A stretch of DNA of 64,000 nt. Source: Nematostella vectensis. Its lineage: Eukaryota; Cnidaria; Anthozoa; Actiniaria; Edwardsiidae. Numbering within the stretch: position 1 is the stretch's first letter; every line of letters begins with the position of its first letter. The stretch covers positions 4,030,001 through 4,094,000 of the forward strand of contig NC_064038.1 of the NCBI RefSeq assembly GCF_932526225.1. The letters run 5' to 3'. Made by a program: the position numbers and the translations under genes. This document shows, piece after piece, positions 44,348 through 56,352 of the stretch. The notes under the pieces were generated by a model. The model was not told the DNA's origin and did not search any database. It saw only the letters and a list, made by a program, of their open reading frames with translations.

Positions 44348-46291
44348 ATGCCTTTAACGTGTCTCCACTGCAAATCAGGAGCTGTTGGATATGACGAAGA
44401 AGAGGACGTCATGGTTTGTGGGACGTGTGGAACAATTTCCGAGGAGGGAAAAAGGAGAGCGTTTCAACATGACCCGGTTCCCTGGGTTTCTCCAAACCTC
44501 AAATTCTCGGCTAACAGTGATTGGCGATACAAACACCATCATGCAGAACTCTTAGGGAAAGAGCGGAAAGTTAAGAAAATTATGTCAGACGAAGGTTGCA
44601 AGCTAAATCTTCCACCGCGAATCATCGACGAAACAATGAAATTTATTTTACAAACTGTTTACCGGGCAGAACTTGATTTGCATCGGAGAATTCGTCCGCT
44701 TGTATTCGCTAGTATTTATATCGTAGCAAGGCAGAACCGCGTTTCTTTGTCGTTGCGAAATATAGCTCACGTTGCAGATATGGATGTTTTCCGTATTGGC
44801 CATGTTGTCAAGTTTATTTGCTCGTCGCTGAATATTGAACTACAGCAAACAAACGCACACGACTACTTGTCTGTCTTAGTAAAGGACTTTGAAGTACTTG
44901 GGGCCAGGGAGGTAGAGAATCTTGCTACCAGTTTGTTGGACTTCTTAGGAGATCTTTGCTTGGCACACGGACGCAATCCAGTTACGTTGGCTTATGTCTC
45001 AGTGTTTTTAAGTGTTGAAAGTAAGTATGCAAGACCTAGTAAAAAGATTCATGACAAGATATGCTTAATGCACGCAATATCAGGGACAACTGCCAAAGGA
45101 TTCTTGCAAAAAATACGCCGTGAGTTATGTCACATTGTGAAAGAGTCTTTGCCATGGATTGGTCCAGTTCGTCCCCGTGATGTTGCCAAGTTCATACCAG
45201 ATGTAATTCAATATAAGAGCTTAATCACTTATGAGCCAAGGACATTTAGTGGAAGAAAAAGACGGGAGAAGATCAGAGCCGAAAGGCAGGTCATCCTTGA
45301 CAGAGTGAAAGATAGAATTAAAAGAAAGGAAATCTTTAGTCAGGTAAATGCATCAGTGACTAGGCAAGCATCAACAGAGATCTTATCAGACAATAAAACT
45401 GTATCCAATGTTAGTCAGCCATTCTTTAAAGAGAAGGAAGGGATCTCCAACAGTGTGACAGAAATAGCCTTACCTGAATTGTCAATGAGTGATGAAACAC
45501 TTGGGAAAATAAGCAGTTCATCAAGCACAGCTGTTAACAATGATGCCAGATCTGCTGAGAACCAGAAAGCCACAACAGACAAAAGTGGCTGTAACCCAGA
45601 TCAACTTAAAAATGAAGGAGTTGAAAGCTCAACAAGCACTAAGCTGCAAGAAGAGGGTGCATGTCTGTTACAGACATTGCCTCAAAGACAGGTGTCTAGT
45701 GAAATGCATGGTCACACTAAGGAACAGAAAAAGGCAACAAGTAAAAGACCAGCAACAGATGTTGGCAAAGCATCTTCACAAGCTAAAAAGACAAAGCCAG
45801 AACAACCAAAGATGAGCTCCAAACTGCTACGCTTGAAACAAAAGTATGAGTTATCCAAATCCAAACATGCCAAGGGTAGTACAGTAGCTCTTAGAAAGAT
45901 TTCCAAACAAGAGAAGGCAGAAACACCATTTGCAACAACACCAATCAAAATACCTGGAGCACCCAAAGACAAAGAACTTTCTTGTACTGAAGATAAGGAA
46001 GACAAAGATCTTTCTAATACTGAAGAAGCTGGTCACATGTTTGGTTCTTCTATTGATGAAAAAATGATTGAGTTTCTTGTATCCTGTGGAGTTGAGGACA
46101 ACAAGATTCTTGTAGGTAACCTAGAGTCATTATTTATCCACCATCAGCCTCTCATGACAGGATGCGATCTCGATAGGGAGGATCTAGACGATGATGACAT
46201 ACCAGAAAGTGAAATGTCCAATTATATCAGGAATGATAAAGACCTTAAAAAACACAAGTTGATTTCAGCCCATGCAAGTAAGCTTTTGTGA
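44348..46291 (+). CDS. BRF2: BRF2-like TFIIB-related Pol III initiation factor, 647 aa, intronless
   Basis: The N-terminal zinc ribbon has Cys5, Cys8, Cys24 and Cys27 (CLHC, CGTCG). Two cyclin-fold repeats follow (about residues 75-280), with PPRIIDETMKF, RPLVFASIYIVARQ and DMDVFRIGHVVKF in the first. The C-terminus has DDIPESEMSNYIRND, resembling the BRF-type D-I-S-D-S-E motif. BRF2 assembles with TBP and BDP1 at type 3 Pol III promoters such as U6 and 7SK (family knowledge). Human BRF2 has 419 residues; here a low-complexity Lys/Ser/Glu-rich linker from about 330 to 590 accounts for the extra length. The frame is a single uninterrupted exon, unlike most neighbours. BRF1 is less likely because the long BRF1 C-terminal homology blocks are absent. 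Confidence 0.85.
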   Translation: MPLTCLHCKSGAVGYDEEEDVMVCGTCGTISEEGKRRAFQHDPVPWVSPNLKFSANSDWRYKHHHAELLGKERKVKKIMSDEGCKLNLPPRIIDETMKFILQTVYRAELDLHRRIRPLVFASIYIVARQNRVSLSLRNIAHVADMDVFRIGHVVKFICSSLNIELQQTNAHDYLSVLVKDFEVLGAREVENLATSLLDFLGDLCLAHGRNPVTLAYVSVFLSVESKYARPSKKIHDKICLMHAISGTTAKGFLQKIRRELCHIVKESLPWIGPVRPRDVAKFIPDVIQYKSLITYEPRTFSGRKRREKIRAERQVILDRVKDRIKRKEIFSQVNASVTRQASTEILSDNKTVSNVSQPFFKEKEGISNSVTEIALPELSMSDETLGKISSSSSTAVNNDARSAENQKATTDKSGCNPDQLKNEGVESSTSTKLQEEGACLLQTLPQRQVSSEMHGHTKEQKKATSKRPATDVGKASSQAKKTKPEQPKMSSKLLRLKQKYELSKSKHAKGSTVALRKISKQEKAETPFATTPIKIPGAPKDKELSCTEDKEDKDLSNTEEAGHMFGSSIDEKMIEFLVSCGVEDNKILVGNLESLFIHHQPLMTGCDLDREDLDDDDIPESEMSNYIRNDKDLKKHKLISAHASKLL

Positions 46292-46659
46292 TGCACTGGT
46301 ATAAAGATTGGGTCAAGTAATGCAAACAAGATTTTAATAGAGAAAGTAAATTCTCATATAAGTTGTGAGACTTTTTAAGAAAGTTTTTGTTACAAAATTA
46401 ATGATAAGGGCTGTGAAATTATCACCAAAAATGATTCATCCATACTCCATGTATGAGAACCTGGGAAATATAAAATCAAATGATAAACGTTTCTCTCTGT
46501 CTTTCTACTGGCCAGTTTGGCAGTGTTTATTTTTTTATCATCCTGAAATTCTCCCTGACCTTCCTATTGGGTAAAAAGCTTGAATATCTTTCATTTCGAA
46601 ATCTGGTTTTAACCTTGTGTAAAAAGTTAACTCCTCTCTAGTTTGAGAATTTAAGTTTC

Positions 46660-46930
46660 TTAAAGTAAAACACAACTTTACCTAGTCAGCAGTACAAAGC
46701 TTTCCAACAGAGCTTTGCAGTCCCATCTCTCAACTTGCAGCTTATTGCTAAACAGGGCCTTATTCCATGGCTGCTTGTATTTTGTTATTTAACCTAGCTT
46801 TTATGTTAGCACATTGGGAGAATGTCTAATGACATCATTGATCTTTTGGGGCATAATGAAAGCTGTGTGCTTGTGGACGTTTGCAAACAAAGGATTCCCT
46901 CGTTCTTATATTGTATACTTGGGTATAAAC
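46660..46930. repeat. Decayed fourth copy of the piggyBac-like MITE
   Basis: CTAGTCAGCAGTACAAAGC, AACAGAGCTTTGCAGTCCC and TTTTGGGGCATAAT blocks match the 15340-15560 part of copy 1 at reduced identity and in the same orientation. Confidence 0.6.
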
Positions 46931-47117
46931 AGGGGAAGCCTCCACCTCACGTTTACGTTTTCGTACTCGAAAGGGGATTTTCTCTGTGGGTGCTTAGAAT
47001 CTGGTGTTTTAATTTTAATCCTTTTTTAGATTTAAAGGTTTTTTCTTACATAATTCAAATATCTATATACCTGCAAGGATGCTTGCGTAATAAAGTGCCA
47101 CGAAATTTTGCGTTAAC

Positions 47118-47320
47118 TGCTTAGGGAGCCGTCATTACTTAGCAGGGGAAGCGCTACTAAGTTTTTGGGGAGGTACTCAAATACTGCTTAGGGAGCCGTC
47201 ATTACTTAGCAGGGGAAGCGCTACTAAGTTTTTTGGGTAGGTACTCGAATACTGCTTAGGGAGCCGTCATTAATTAGCAGGGGAAGCGCTACTAAGTTAG
47301 TGGGGAGGTACTCGAATTTC
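47118..47320. repeat. Three tandem copies of a 67-70 bp unit
   Basis: Each unit contains ACTGCTTAGGGAGCCGTCAT and AGGGGAAGCGCTACTAAG and ends GGTACTCGAAT or a variant. Confidence 0.85.
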
Positions 47321-48179
47321 AATACAGGTTTTAGGGGACTTATTTCAGAGGGGAGGGGGGGCTGTCACCCAACAATTTTGCTAAAAACATAGCGACATTC
47401 GGGCCATATTCCGCTTGACACAAGATAAATATTTTATTTTACAAAGCGCCTCATACCCTTATTTTTTTTTTGTACCACACGTCACCCTAGCAAGAGAAGC
47501 TAAACGTGCTCATCGTTAAAAAAAAAATGTTGATGCTCCTGGAAGAATGTGCTGTACTTTTGGCAGGAATATTTCACGACTAAAGACTACATTTCAATAA
47601 AGTGACCGATACGACCGAAACTATTTTATTCTGTTTTTAGTCAATGCGGGCAGGTAGTTTTTATTTTTTGAAGCTGAAAACTCACATGATTTCAGAGGTT
47701 TTACCGAGAAAAAAATGCAGCACAAAAATCTGTACGCGGTCAGGGACAAGAAACGGCAGTTTCTACTAAATCTGAAATTGTCTTTTGTAAAGTGAAAGAT
47801 GAGGACAACGGCGTTGGCAATTAATTCTTTTCTTCTCAACAATAGACAGTTTCACAACTACATATGAGGAATATGTAGACAGGACCACGGGCTTTAGGAT
47901 AATTTGACTCCGAAATGAACTCTAACGTCTTGTTAGTGTTGAATAAGCACGTATTCCTACGTTTATTGTGTTTATTTTGTTATCGGGCGCTTTGTGTACA
48001 TTTCCCTCCTTGTGATGACAAGTCCAAAGCAGTCCCAGCTGAGGACGTTGGTGGTTGGATTTGTTTTGATAACGTCAGATCCATAATCACTGTCCCTAGT
48101 AACTTGTCAAGTAAGAAAACGAGCAGACGAGACAAAAATGGAAAGCGCTTTTCTTGCCTACCCTGTTATTTTATAATGG

Positions 48180-48410
48180 GGAAGGGAAAAACGCGCCGCT
48201 GGGGGTCGTGTTACTCATTTACCAGGCGGCGGCGGTTACATAGCGTGTCGTTTGAAAGGTCAAAAGCGCGCAGGGACAGAGCTCGCTGGAGGAGCGAAAG
48301 CAAGGCGAATACATCCAACGTAGGAATACGTGCTTTATTCAACACTAAAAAGAAAGTAGACTTCATTTCGGAGTCAGATTATCCTATAGCCCGTGACAGG
48401 ACAGATTAAA
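48180..48410. repeat. Dispersed repeat, second copy of the 11084-11560 family
   Basis: GAAAAACGCGCCGCTGGGGG, GTTACTCATTTACCAGG, AGGGACAGAGCTCGCTGGAG and TTCATTTCGGAGTCAGA match the 11084-11550 copy without its 91-bp duplication. Confidence 0.7.
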
Positions 48411-48578
48411 AAAAATTAATAGTGCACCCCGGGGGACTAAACCGGTATGACCAGTTTTCCTGCCAAACGCGCATGTCTATCACTCGACACATTCGCGGGA
48501 CCATTTGAGTTGAGCAAGAAACATTACGACCTTTAGAAGTGATCTTGTGAGGTAATACTCGATTTCACTGCTCCCAAA

Positions 48579-51500
48579 ATGAATGAGAGTAAAAGTGACA
48601 GTGATTTGGAAACTCAACAAGTCGAAACGCTCCAACCAAGCTTGCAGGAGCAGGATTTCGTAAGAAAAGCTGGTGACATTCCTGTTGTGAAGACAGCGGT
48701 GGAGAAAATTACCAGTTTATACCACAGCGCACGGGAAAGGAATCATCTCACTAAAGTGAGCTTTGCCGCTGCCGAGCTCTCATTTTGGACGGCTATAAAG
48801 ACCTCGCAGTTTGCTTACAGTTTGTTGCCAAATTCTGGACCTGTGGGGAAAGTAAAGCAAGATTTCGAGAGAGGAGGTAAGATGTACTTAAAATTAAGGT
48901 AGGCCACTTAATTACCTTTATTACAGAAAATGATGAATTTGTGATCTATAGGAAAAAATAGGATTTTTAATGTGGCTTGAAGACCATCAAGGTGTTTTAA
49001 TCCTATTCTCTTATCATTTACCAAGTGTATGGTACATCCGGGACTTAAGGTAATAGCTAATTAGACCCACATTCAGTTCCTTTCCTTCATTTTCCAGGTC
49101 TTCACAATATCTGGCGGAATTTTTCCTTGTCACTTGTTGTTCTAAATGCGAAATTCGAAACTTCCAGTCCTATTTTTGCTTAGCCTGCTTGCAGGCGGTA
49201 CTCGGTTATCATCGCGGAAAACCCTCTCCGTTCGATGATCGAGCGCCATATTGTATTCTAAGCCGCACTCATCGCGGAAAACCCTCTCCGTTCGATGATC
49301 GGGCGCCATATCGTATTCTAAGCCGCACGGTTCCTGGGGGCGCCGCACGGTTCCTTGGGGCGTCCGTTTTTGCGCTCGCCCCCAGGAACCGTGCGGCTTA
49401 GAATACAATATGGCGCCCGATCATCGAACGGAGAGGGTTTTCCGCGATGATAACCGAGTACCGCCTGCAAGCAGGCTAATTTTTGCTTCTTATTGGTCGG
49501 TCTGTGTAACTAGAGAGCTGATGGTATGATTTCCAAGAACATTCAGTCATAGTTAGTAGAGGCCTTTCTATACTGAGCTTCTAAAGGCTTCGAATTCGCA
49601 CGTATTTCTGAACTTTAACACCCTTGTGTGCGTAAGGTATAAGAGCTATGACCGCACAATGTGGCAAAATTTAAAAGTGAGTCCGTATGTGCTTTATGCA
49701 GACTTTGAGCAGATAGTATTTTTGTCATTCGGTGTCGTATTACCTGGAAATTACTCAGTTTACCAACTCTAGCTCAGATTTGCATGGGAGCAAAGAACAA
49801 TCTGTCAAAAGCCTCACACGGTCTGGTAGATACGGTATGTGTACAGTGACAGGCAAGCCTCACACGGTCTGGTAGATACGGTATGTGTACAGTGACAGGC
49901 AAGCCTCACACGGTCTGGTAGATACGGTATGTGTACAGTGACAGGCAAGCCTCACACGGTCTGGTAGATACGGTATGTGTACAGTGACGGGCAAGCCTCA
50001 CACGGTCTGGTAGATACGGTATGTGTACAGTGACAGGCAAGCCTCACACGGTCTGGTAGATACGGTATGTGTACAGTGACAGGCAAGCCTCACACGGTCT
50101 GGTAAATACGGTATGTGTACAGTGACAGGCAAGCCTCACACGGTCTGGTAGATACGGTATGTGTACAGTGACAGGCAAGCCTCACACGGTCTGGTAGATA
50201 CGGTATGTGTACAGTGACAGGCAAGCCTCACACGGTCTGGTAGATACGGTATGTGTACAGTGACAGGCAAGCCTCACACGGTCTGGTAGATACGGTATGT
50301 GTACAGTGACAGGCAAGCCTCACACGGTCTGGTAGATACGGTATGTGTACAGTGACAGGCAAGCCTCACACGGTCTGGTAGATACGGTATGTGTACAGTG
50401 ACAGGCAAGCCTCACACGGTCTGGTAGATACGGTATGTGTACAGTGACAGGCAAGCCTCACACGGTCTGGTAGATACGGTATGTGTACAGTGACAGGCAA
50501 GCCTCACACGGTCTGGTAGATACGGTATGTGTATAGTGACAGGCAAGCCTCACACGGTCTGGTAGATACGGTATGTGTATAGTGACAGGCAAGCCTCACA
50601 CGGTCTGGTAGATACGGTATGTGTACAGTGACAGGCAAGCCTCACACGGTCTGGTAGATACGGTATGTGTACAGTGACAGGCAAGCCTCACACGGTCTGG
50701 TAGATACGGTATGTGTACAGTGACAGGCAAGCCTCACACGGTCTGGTAGATACGGTATGTGTACAGTGACAGGCAAGCCTCACACGGTCTGGTAGATACG
50801 GTATGTGTATAGTGACAGGCAAGCCTCACACGGTCTGGTAGATACGGTATGTGTATAGTGACAGGCAAGCCTCACACGGTCTGGTAGATACGGTATGTGT
50901 ACAGTGACAGGCAAGCCTCACACGGTCTGGTAGATACGGTATGTGTATAGTGACAGGCAAGCCTCACACGGTCTGGTAGATACGGTATGTGTACAGGCAA
51001 GCCTCACACGGTCTGGTAGATACGGTATGTATACAGTGACAGGCAAGCCTCACGCGGTCTGGTAGATACGGTATGTATACAGTGACAGGCATGTGCCATA
51101 AAAAGTAATAATTTGCCAGATTTAGATTTAGACACAATGGTTTTCAAGGGATGTGATTTGGGCCTGATCGCACTAAGAAGACAAACTTTGTTTGGCCGGG
51201 ACAAACAGCCAGCCAAATTTTGTCCTGGCCGATCGATTGGCTTGTAAATTGCATTCGCACTAGAGTCAAATAAAAAGCGAACGCGACCCAAACGTCATTC
51301 AAAATTAGAGTTGGATTTCTCACGCGAAAAAGCCGAGTAGCAGAGTTTGTTTACGCTTGATCACAATGCTTCCTTGGAATATTTTTGCACAACTCATCGC
51401 CTTACTGGTTGTAAATTCATTCTATGAATATCAAGAACAACAACTCAAGTCAAGATGGGTGTTAATTTAAAAACATGTCAGATTTGACGTTTGGCCTAGT

Positions 51501-54500
51501 TCTGGAGCAGGCCAGCGGCGCCTTTGAAAATTGGTCGGCTGCGACAAAAATTGTCCTGGTCGAATATCAAACGCATTCGAACAATGTTTTCTGCAAACGT
51601 TGACAGTTTTTTGTCAAAAACAAACAAACTTTTGCCTAGTGCGATTAGGCCCTTGCTGAAAACATGTGCGTGATTAAAACAATCAAACAGGATTATCGCT
51701 TTTTAATGATTAGCATCGTTCATCGTTCATCATGTAAAAAGGGGCCTAAGTCGGTTTACACTGGAAGAAACAAAAAAATGAACAAAAATCAATGAGATGA
51801 ATGAAAGAATGCAATGAAAAATAAAGATAACAATAAAATATTAGATTGAAAAAAAAGCGCAGATGCAGGGGGAGGGAGGGGGATAAATAGGTTTTCTGAT
51901 TGTTTTTAAACTTTAAAAAGTAGCTTGATCGTATGGTAGCTATAAATAAATTTATTTATTGGTTATGATAATGATAACTACAAGCTTTGTTGTTGTTTTG
52001 CAGTTGCTTCAGCCAATAGAGTAGCTTGCCGCGGCCTCGATGCCATCCAGGATGCCTGCCCCTCCCTGATGGGCAGCCCAGAGCAGGTAATACGCATGCG
52101 CATACGTGGATTACTGCATCAAATGAATATTTACATCAGGCTACCCATGATGCATTGAAATGTTGAGGTCTCTTGCAAGCCTTCTCTTTTATGTCAAAAT
52201 TTATTTAAAAGAACAAAACATACTCGAAGACATCTTTTAAGAACATAAAACACATACACGAAGGGATATTTCTTCCCCCGCAGTAATAACGTTATGTAAC
52301 ATTATTTGAAATGTTTCGCCCATATTTTCGCCCAAGTGCATTTGGTAGTTAAACAAGTATCTTTTAAAAGCAAATGAACAATGAATAAAAAGTATAGAAA
52401 CGTAACTCATTCTCCCGTTGCATGCTCAGGCAATACATGGCATTGCCGAGATCACGTGGGTCTTAACGAAGACAGGTTTCAAGGTCACTTCAGAGCTGAC
52501 TTGGGAAACGGTTTCGCGTATCCCAGGACTTTCGGTAAGAATGGACACATTACACGGTAAAAGGGGGGGGGGGGGTGGGTGTGTTTGACATAGAGTACCG
52601 CTAAAATTAATACATAATGTCTAATAATAGATAATGTGTAATTGTAGAATATCATCTTTTATCGAGCAATCGATTTAGACATGTAACACTCGATACATTT
52701 TAAACCCCGCATTCATGAAAAAAAACACATACATCATTCAATTAGAAAAGTGGGAAGGAGAGAGGGCAAGCGCTCCCTCCCCCCCCCCCCGTCTGCCACC
52801 CCTGATGACTAGATAATAAGCTAAAATAAAAAAAATGGCCTGAACGACTTCCCCGTCCCGAAAAGATTATTAATGAATAGTAAAGACATAATCACATAAA
52901 ATAAATACGATATACTGTAGTTTTTTTTCTTAGAATAGAAAAAAAAGGACTCGTTTTTAATATAATACCACCACACTTTACAACAGACCTTCGAGTCCAG
53001 TAGTGTCCGCTTAATGGAGGTACATTTACTGAATATAAATTGATAAAAAAAAGTTTAGGTTTAGGGTGATGTCCGCTTAATATAGGCTGTCCGCTCAATA
53101 GAGGGTGTCCGCTTAATAGAGGGTGTCTGCTTAATAAAGGTTTTCGCTTTAATAGAGGGTATCCGCTTAATAGGGGTGCCCGTTTAATAGAGGTGTCCGC
53201 ATAATAGAGGGTGTCCGCTTAATAGAGGTCCGTTATGTAGATGTTCCACTGTTCCACGTGCTACTTGAGTATTCATGATTGTATGTGTTACTCAGCATCT
53301 ACTTCCGGCTCACCCAAAACTCCGTCGCTCCACTCGACGACGCCGGAAGACAAAACCGGAAGACGTCGTTAGATTTCCCTTCCCGACATCACCTGAGCGC
53401 AAACGTAAACGAAGTACTGGTGGCAGCGAAGAAGAAGGTAAAACGAGAGGAAGGGGGGGGGAGGGGGTGAGGGAAAGACCTCTATCGAAAGGATACAGAA
53501 AGGGGCTAACTGGAATCAGCTTGAAGCAGTTTCGAGTGTCTGAATATACTTTTTTTTTAAACGGTCGATTGAGTCGTGTACCAACATCAGGTTTTATTTC
53601 AAAGTGGGTTAGCTTTTTTTTTATTACAAAGTTCGTCAAAATGTATTAAAAAGTGCGTCAGCTTTTAATTGCAAAGTACGCCAAAATGTATTCCAAATGG
53701 GTCAGGTATTACATAGTGCGTTTATAAAAACCTCAACTTAATATAAAAGATTTTCCTATAGAGCATATGTAACTTGTTTGATAACTTACACAGGAACCAT
53801 CGAAGAGTTGCTCTACATCACGAATGACTACGACTCCGATGCCGACCCCGACTACCAACCGTCGGAAGACGAATCTTCGGATGAGAGCGAAAGTGGCGAG
53901 GGGGACTCGGGCGAGGGAGACGAGGATGTGGACGATGGTCACGAAGACCTTGGTGGCCAGGCCCTCACGCCAGTCGAAGTGGGTAGAAACGGCGGGAAAA
54001 TCGTGAAGACTGATTTGATGATCGTGAACGTGAGAAATGGCGATAGAGAAAAAAAGACAGTGGAGCAGAAAGAGCCAACAAAGAAGGAAACAAAAGCAAT
54101 GGAGGCGAATAAGTCCGCCGAACAAAAGATCAAAAAAGAAGATCCGAAAGCCAAGGATACAAAAGAGGAAATCCAGGCGGTGAAACTACGGGAAGACAAA
54201 TTGAAAGAAGCAATGGAGGTGATTGGTTCCGCTGAACAAAAGATCAAAAAGCAAGATCCGAAAGCAAAGGATTCAAAAGAGGAAATCCAGGCTGTGAAAC
54301 TACGCGAAGACAAATTGAAAGAAGCGATGGAGGTGATGAGATACGAGGAAAAGGCATTCACCGCAGGGGCAGACGCTTCCAAGGAAAAATCGAAAATGAA
54401 AAAGACAAGGTCGCCAAAAGGTCATGCGGAGCCTCCTACGACAGCAGATACTCATGGGAAGTCATTAGGTACCGTGGTGGCTGACTTGAAGTCGCCCACG

Positions 54501-54635
54501 TCTACGAGTGCTCATGGGGAGTCACATGGGGCTAATGGAAAGCTGATTTCTGGGAGAAGAGTGGAGAAAATCCAAGTGAGAAGAAAACAACGGAAGGCAC
54601 TTTGGAAGGAAGAATTGTGCTATGAACGTCTTTGA
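48579..54635 (+). CDS. Perilipin-family lipid-droplet protein with unusual charged tail, 489 aa
   Basis: Exons: 48579-48876, 52004-52086, 52430-52534, 53296-53437, 53794-54635 (TGA); 1470 nt, phases consistent. Residues about 28-130 (IPVVKTAVEKITSLYHSA, then VASANRVACRGLDAIQ) follow the PAT-domain pattern of perilipins (compare VANTYACKGLDRI of PLIN2). Perilipins coat lipid droplets and regulate lipolysis; that role is family knowledge and the assignment is inference from these blocks. From about residue 165 the protein departs from the family: an Arg/Lys-rich segment, an acidic Asp/Glu/Ser block, then two tandem 38-residue coiled-coil-like repeats (54114-54227, 54228-54341; core EIQAVKLREDKLKEAMEV) and a basic C-terminus. 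Perilipin 11-mer amphipathic repeats and a four-helix end were not recognised. AATAAA occurs at 54773-54778. The splice into exon 4 is the least certain junction, because all three frames are open over part of it; phase with exon 5 decided it. Confidence 0.7.
49181..49478. mobile_element. Long-TIR palindromic element with 9-bp flanking duplication (Mutator-like MITE)
   Basis: Arms 49181-49268 and 49391-49478 are inverted copies of about 88 bp (TAGCCTGCTTGCAGG... and complement), flanked by ATTTTTGCT on both sides. A 60-bp piece of the left arm is directly duplicated at 49269-49328. The 9-bp duplication and long arms point to a Mutator-like non-autonomous element; superfamily is inference. In perilipin-like intron 1. 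Confidence 0.8.
49811..51090. repeat. 46-bp minisatellite, about 28 copies, in perilipin-like intron 1
   Basis: The unit starts GCCTCACACGGTCTGG and contains TACGGTATGTGTACAG. Copies are almost identical (C/T at one site, rare others), which indicates recent amplification. On the gene strand each unit contains GTATGTGT, a plausible decoy donor. No spacers vary, so this is not a CRISPR array. Confidence 0.97.
53080..53235. repeat. 17-bp repeat (GTCCGCTTAATAGAGGGT) in perilipin-like intron 3
   Basis: Eight or nine diverged units in a row upstream of exon 4. Confidence 0.85.
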
Positions 54636-56352
54636 GATAATAACGTGTGGCCAAAAGCGTGTGTAGAATGTGTAATGCGAGAGAATTGGAATGCAAAATC
54701 TGTGTGTTCAAAATGATTTCGAGTTGATTTTTCATCTCTTATACTGAACTAATGAAAACTGATGTACTTGACAATAAACATGGCGTGGCGCTCTAACTGG
54801 CATTCGCGTTAATTTTCATCATTTCCAAGTAAAACAAACGAATCACCACTACATATGTTGTGGTTACACACATTCATACACCGTGGTGTTCTGCCCCTTA
54901 CGCGTTGATTGGCGGAAAAAAATGGAGGGCTTTTAAAGCTCCTTTGCGAGCCGCAGTTTGGAGAAATCCGTTAATAAGTAATACTTCTACTTCCCTGGGA
55001 TAAAATTCGGCTGAATTTCCACAATGTTCCAGACTTCAAAGATTCAAATTTTCTCGAGAGCCCTTTTCGCTTTCCCAATTCCTTATAGAGCTTAAACAAT
55101 TTACTGCGAATTAGCTAAATCTATTGCGGTTCGACCTACAAGTCGCCACAAATGTCGTTTCTAGCTCTTTTGCATATGGTACCTATGAAGGCATAAAATA
55201 AATTTAAATTCGTGTATTTACCACGGAAGTAATTTTTTTCTTATTATTCTAACAACAAACCATTAGCAGTTAATTCAAAGTGATTTGATTCAAAGTGATT
55301 GCGAATCACAGCGTGAAACAAAAAAACATATAAAGTCGCCAAAACCCATTTATCGCCAAATTGCTCTGCTGCAGACTTTTGATGTAATTTGTTATGTCGT
55401 TTTACCCAGCTCTATAAGATGTTATGGCTGCGAAGGTTTCTACAATACGACAATACATCCCCTACCATAACTTTAGCCGCACGTAATTTCATCTGTCCAT
55501 TTAATCATTAGTTTTCATCCTAATAAAAGGCCTGCTAGGTCACTTATTACAAAAGCTACCTGCTAACCCGTTGTAAAACCACAAAGGAAAGGCCGGTTAC
55601 GGTAAAGATTGCTTTTTAAATTAAAGGAGAGAGCTAAGAATACCAAGGGCTTAGAGGCAAGGTTTTTTAAGGTCAATTTCTACTAATGAAATTTTACAAT
55701 ATATTCAAACACAATAGACAAAAACACAGTTAGGCGATTGGGTGTCAATAATGGCAATTATTATTTTTTTATTTATACTGGTCGTTAAGAAAATGTTTTA
55801 TTGACTTACACGGATCACATTAGGACGCAGTGACGAGGAAAGAGTACTCTTTTAAGGTCACTGATCAGAATATGGAAATTTGTCTGAGCACCGAACCTGC
55901 TAGACATATACTAAAGAGGCGCTTAAATAGCCGTCTTCAAAAATGCAAACAATGGGATACTTCTAAAAAGAGGAGGAAGACAAATTAGACGAGCTAAGTC
56001 AATACTGAGAAATGCTATTGGTCTAGACTGTCTACATCCCCGGGATATAGAAGAAAATTACGAAGGCCAGCTGTTCAAGGTCTTTAATTATCCCAAGTTC
56101 TTATCCAATTCTACAAGTTTTTTGTGTTCACTACCAGCGAGGCTCTCTAGGGAAAGAGTTAAATATTCAAATAAGCAATTGCAAATAGCGAAACTAAGGC
56201 ATATCCACGGAGGGTACTTCGCCTGAACACTGCTGGATATGTGACACTGGATCAAATTAGTATCCTATTTCTTTGAGCTCGTGTCGAGAACGCTGCAAAA
56301 AAGTTGGATATTTTTAGTCTATCAAACTCTTGAGCTATAATCAAACATATCA
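54636..56352. other. Intergenic region, nothing recognised
   Basis: Holds the perilipin-like 3' UTR (AATAAA at 54773) and the upstream region of the GPCR. AT-rich; no ORF or repeat with support was found. Confidence 0.5.

Larger units (their letters stand above)
46292..48578. other. Intergenic region with repeats, no gene recognised
   Basis: Contains a decayed piggyBac-like MITE (46660-46930), a threefold tandem repeat (47118-47320) and a dispersed repeat (48180-48410). The open frame at 47915-48409 runs into the dispersed repeat and is not supported as a gene. The 5' UTR and promoter of the perilipin-like gene must lie near the right end. Confidence 0.5.

Noticed and set aside
44224-44412. 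62-aa minus-strand frame across the BRF2 start
   Set aside because: Lies in the PPCDC/BRF2 promoter gap, antisense to BRF2 codons, no family match.
47915-48409. 164-aa plus-strand open frame
   Set aside because: Its 3' half is a dispersed repeat also found at 11084-11560; composition is odd and no domain is recognised.
49811-51090. CRISPR-like array
   Set aside because: Units are contiguous and identical with no variable spacers, and the context is an animal intron.
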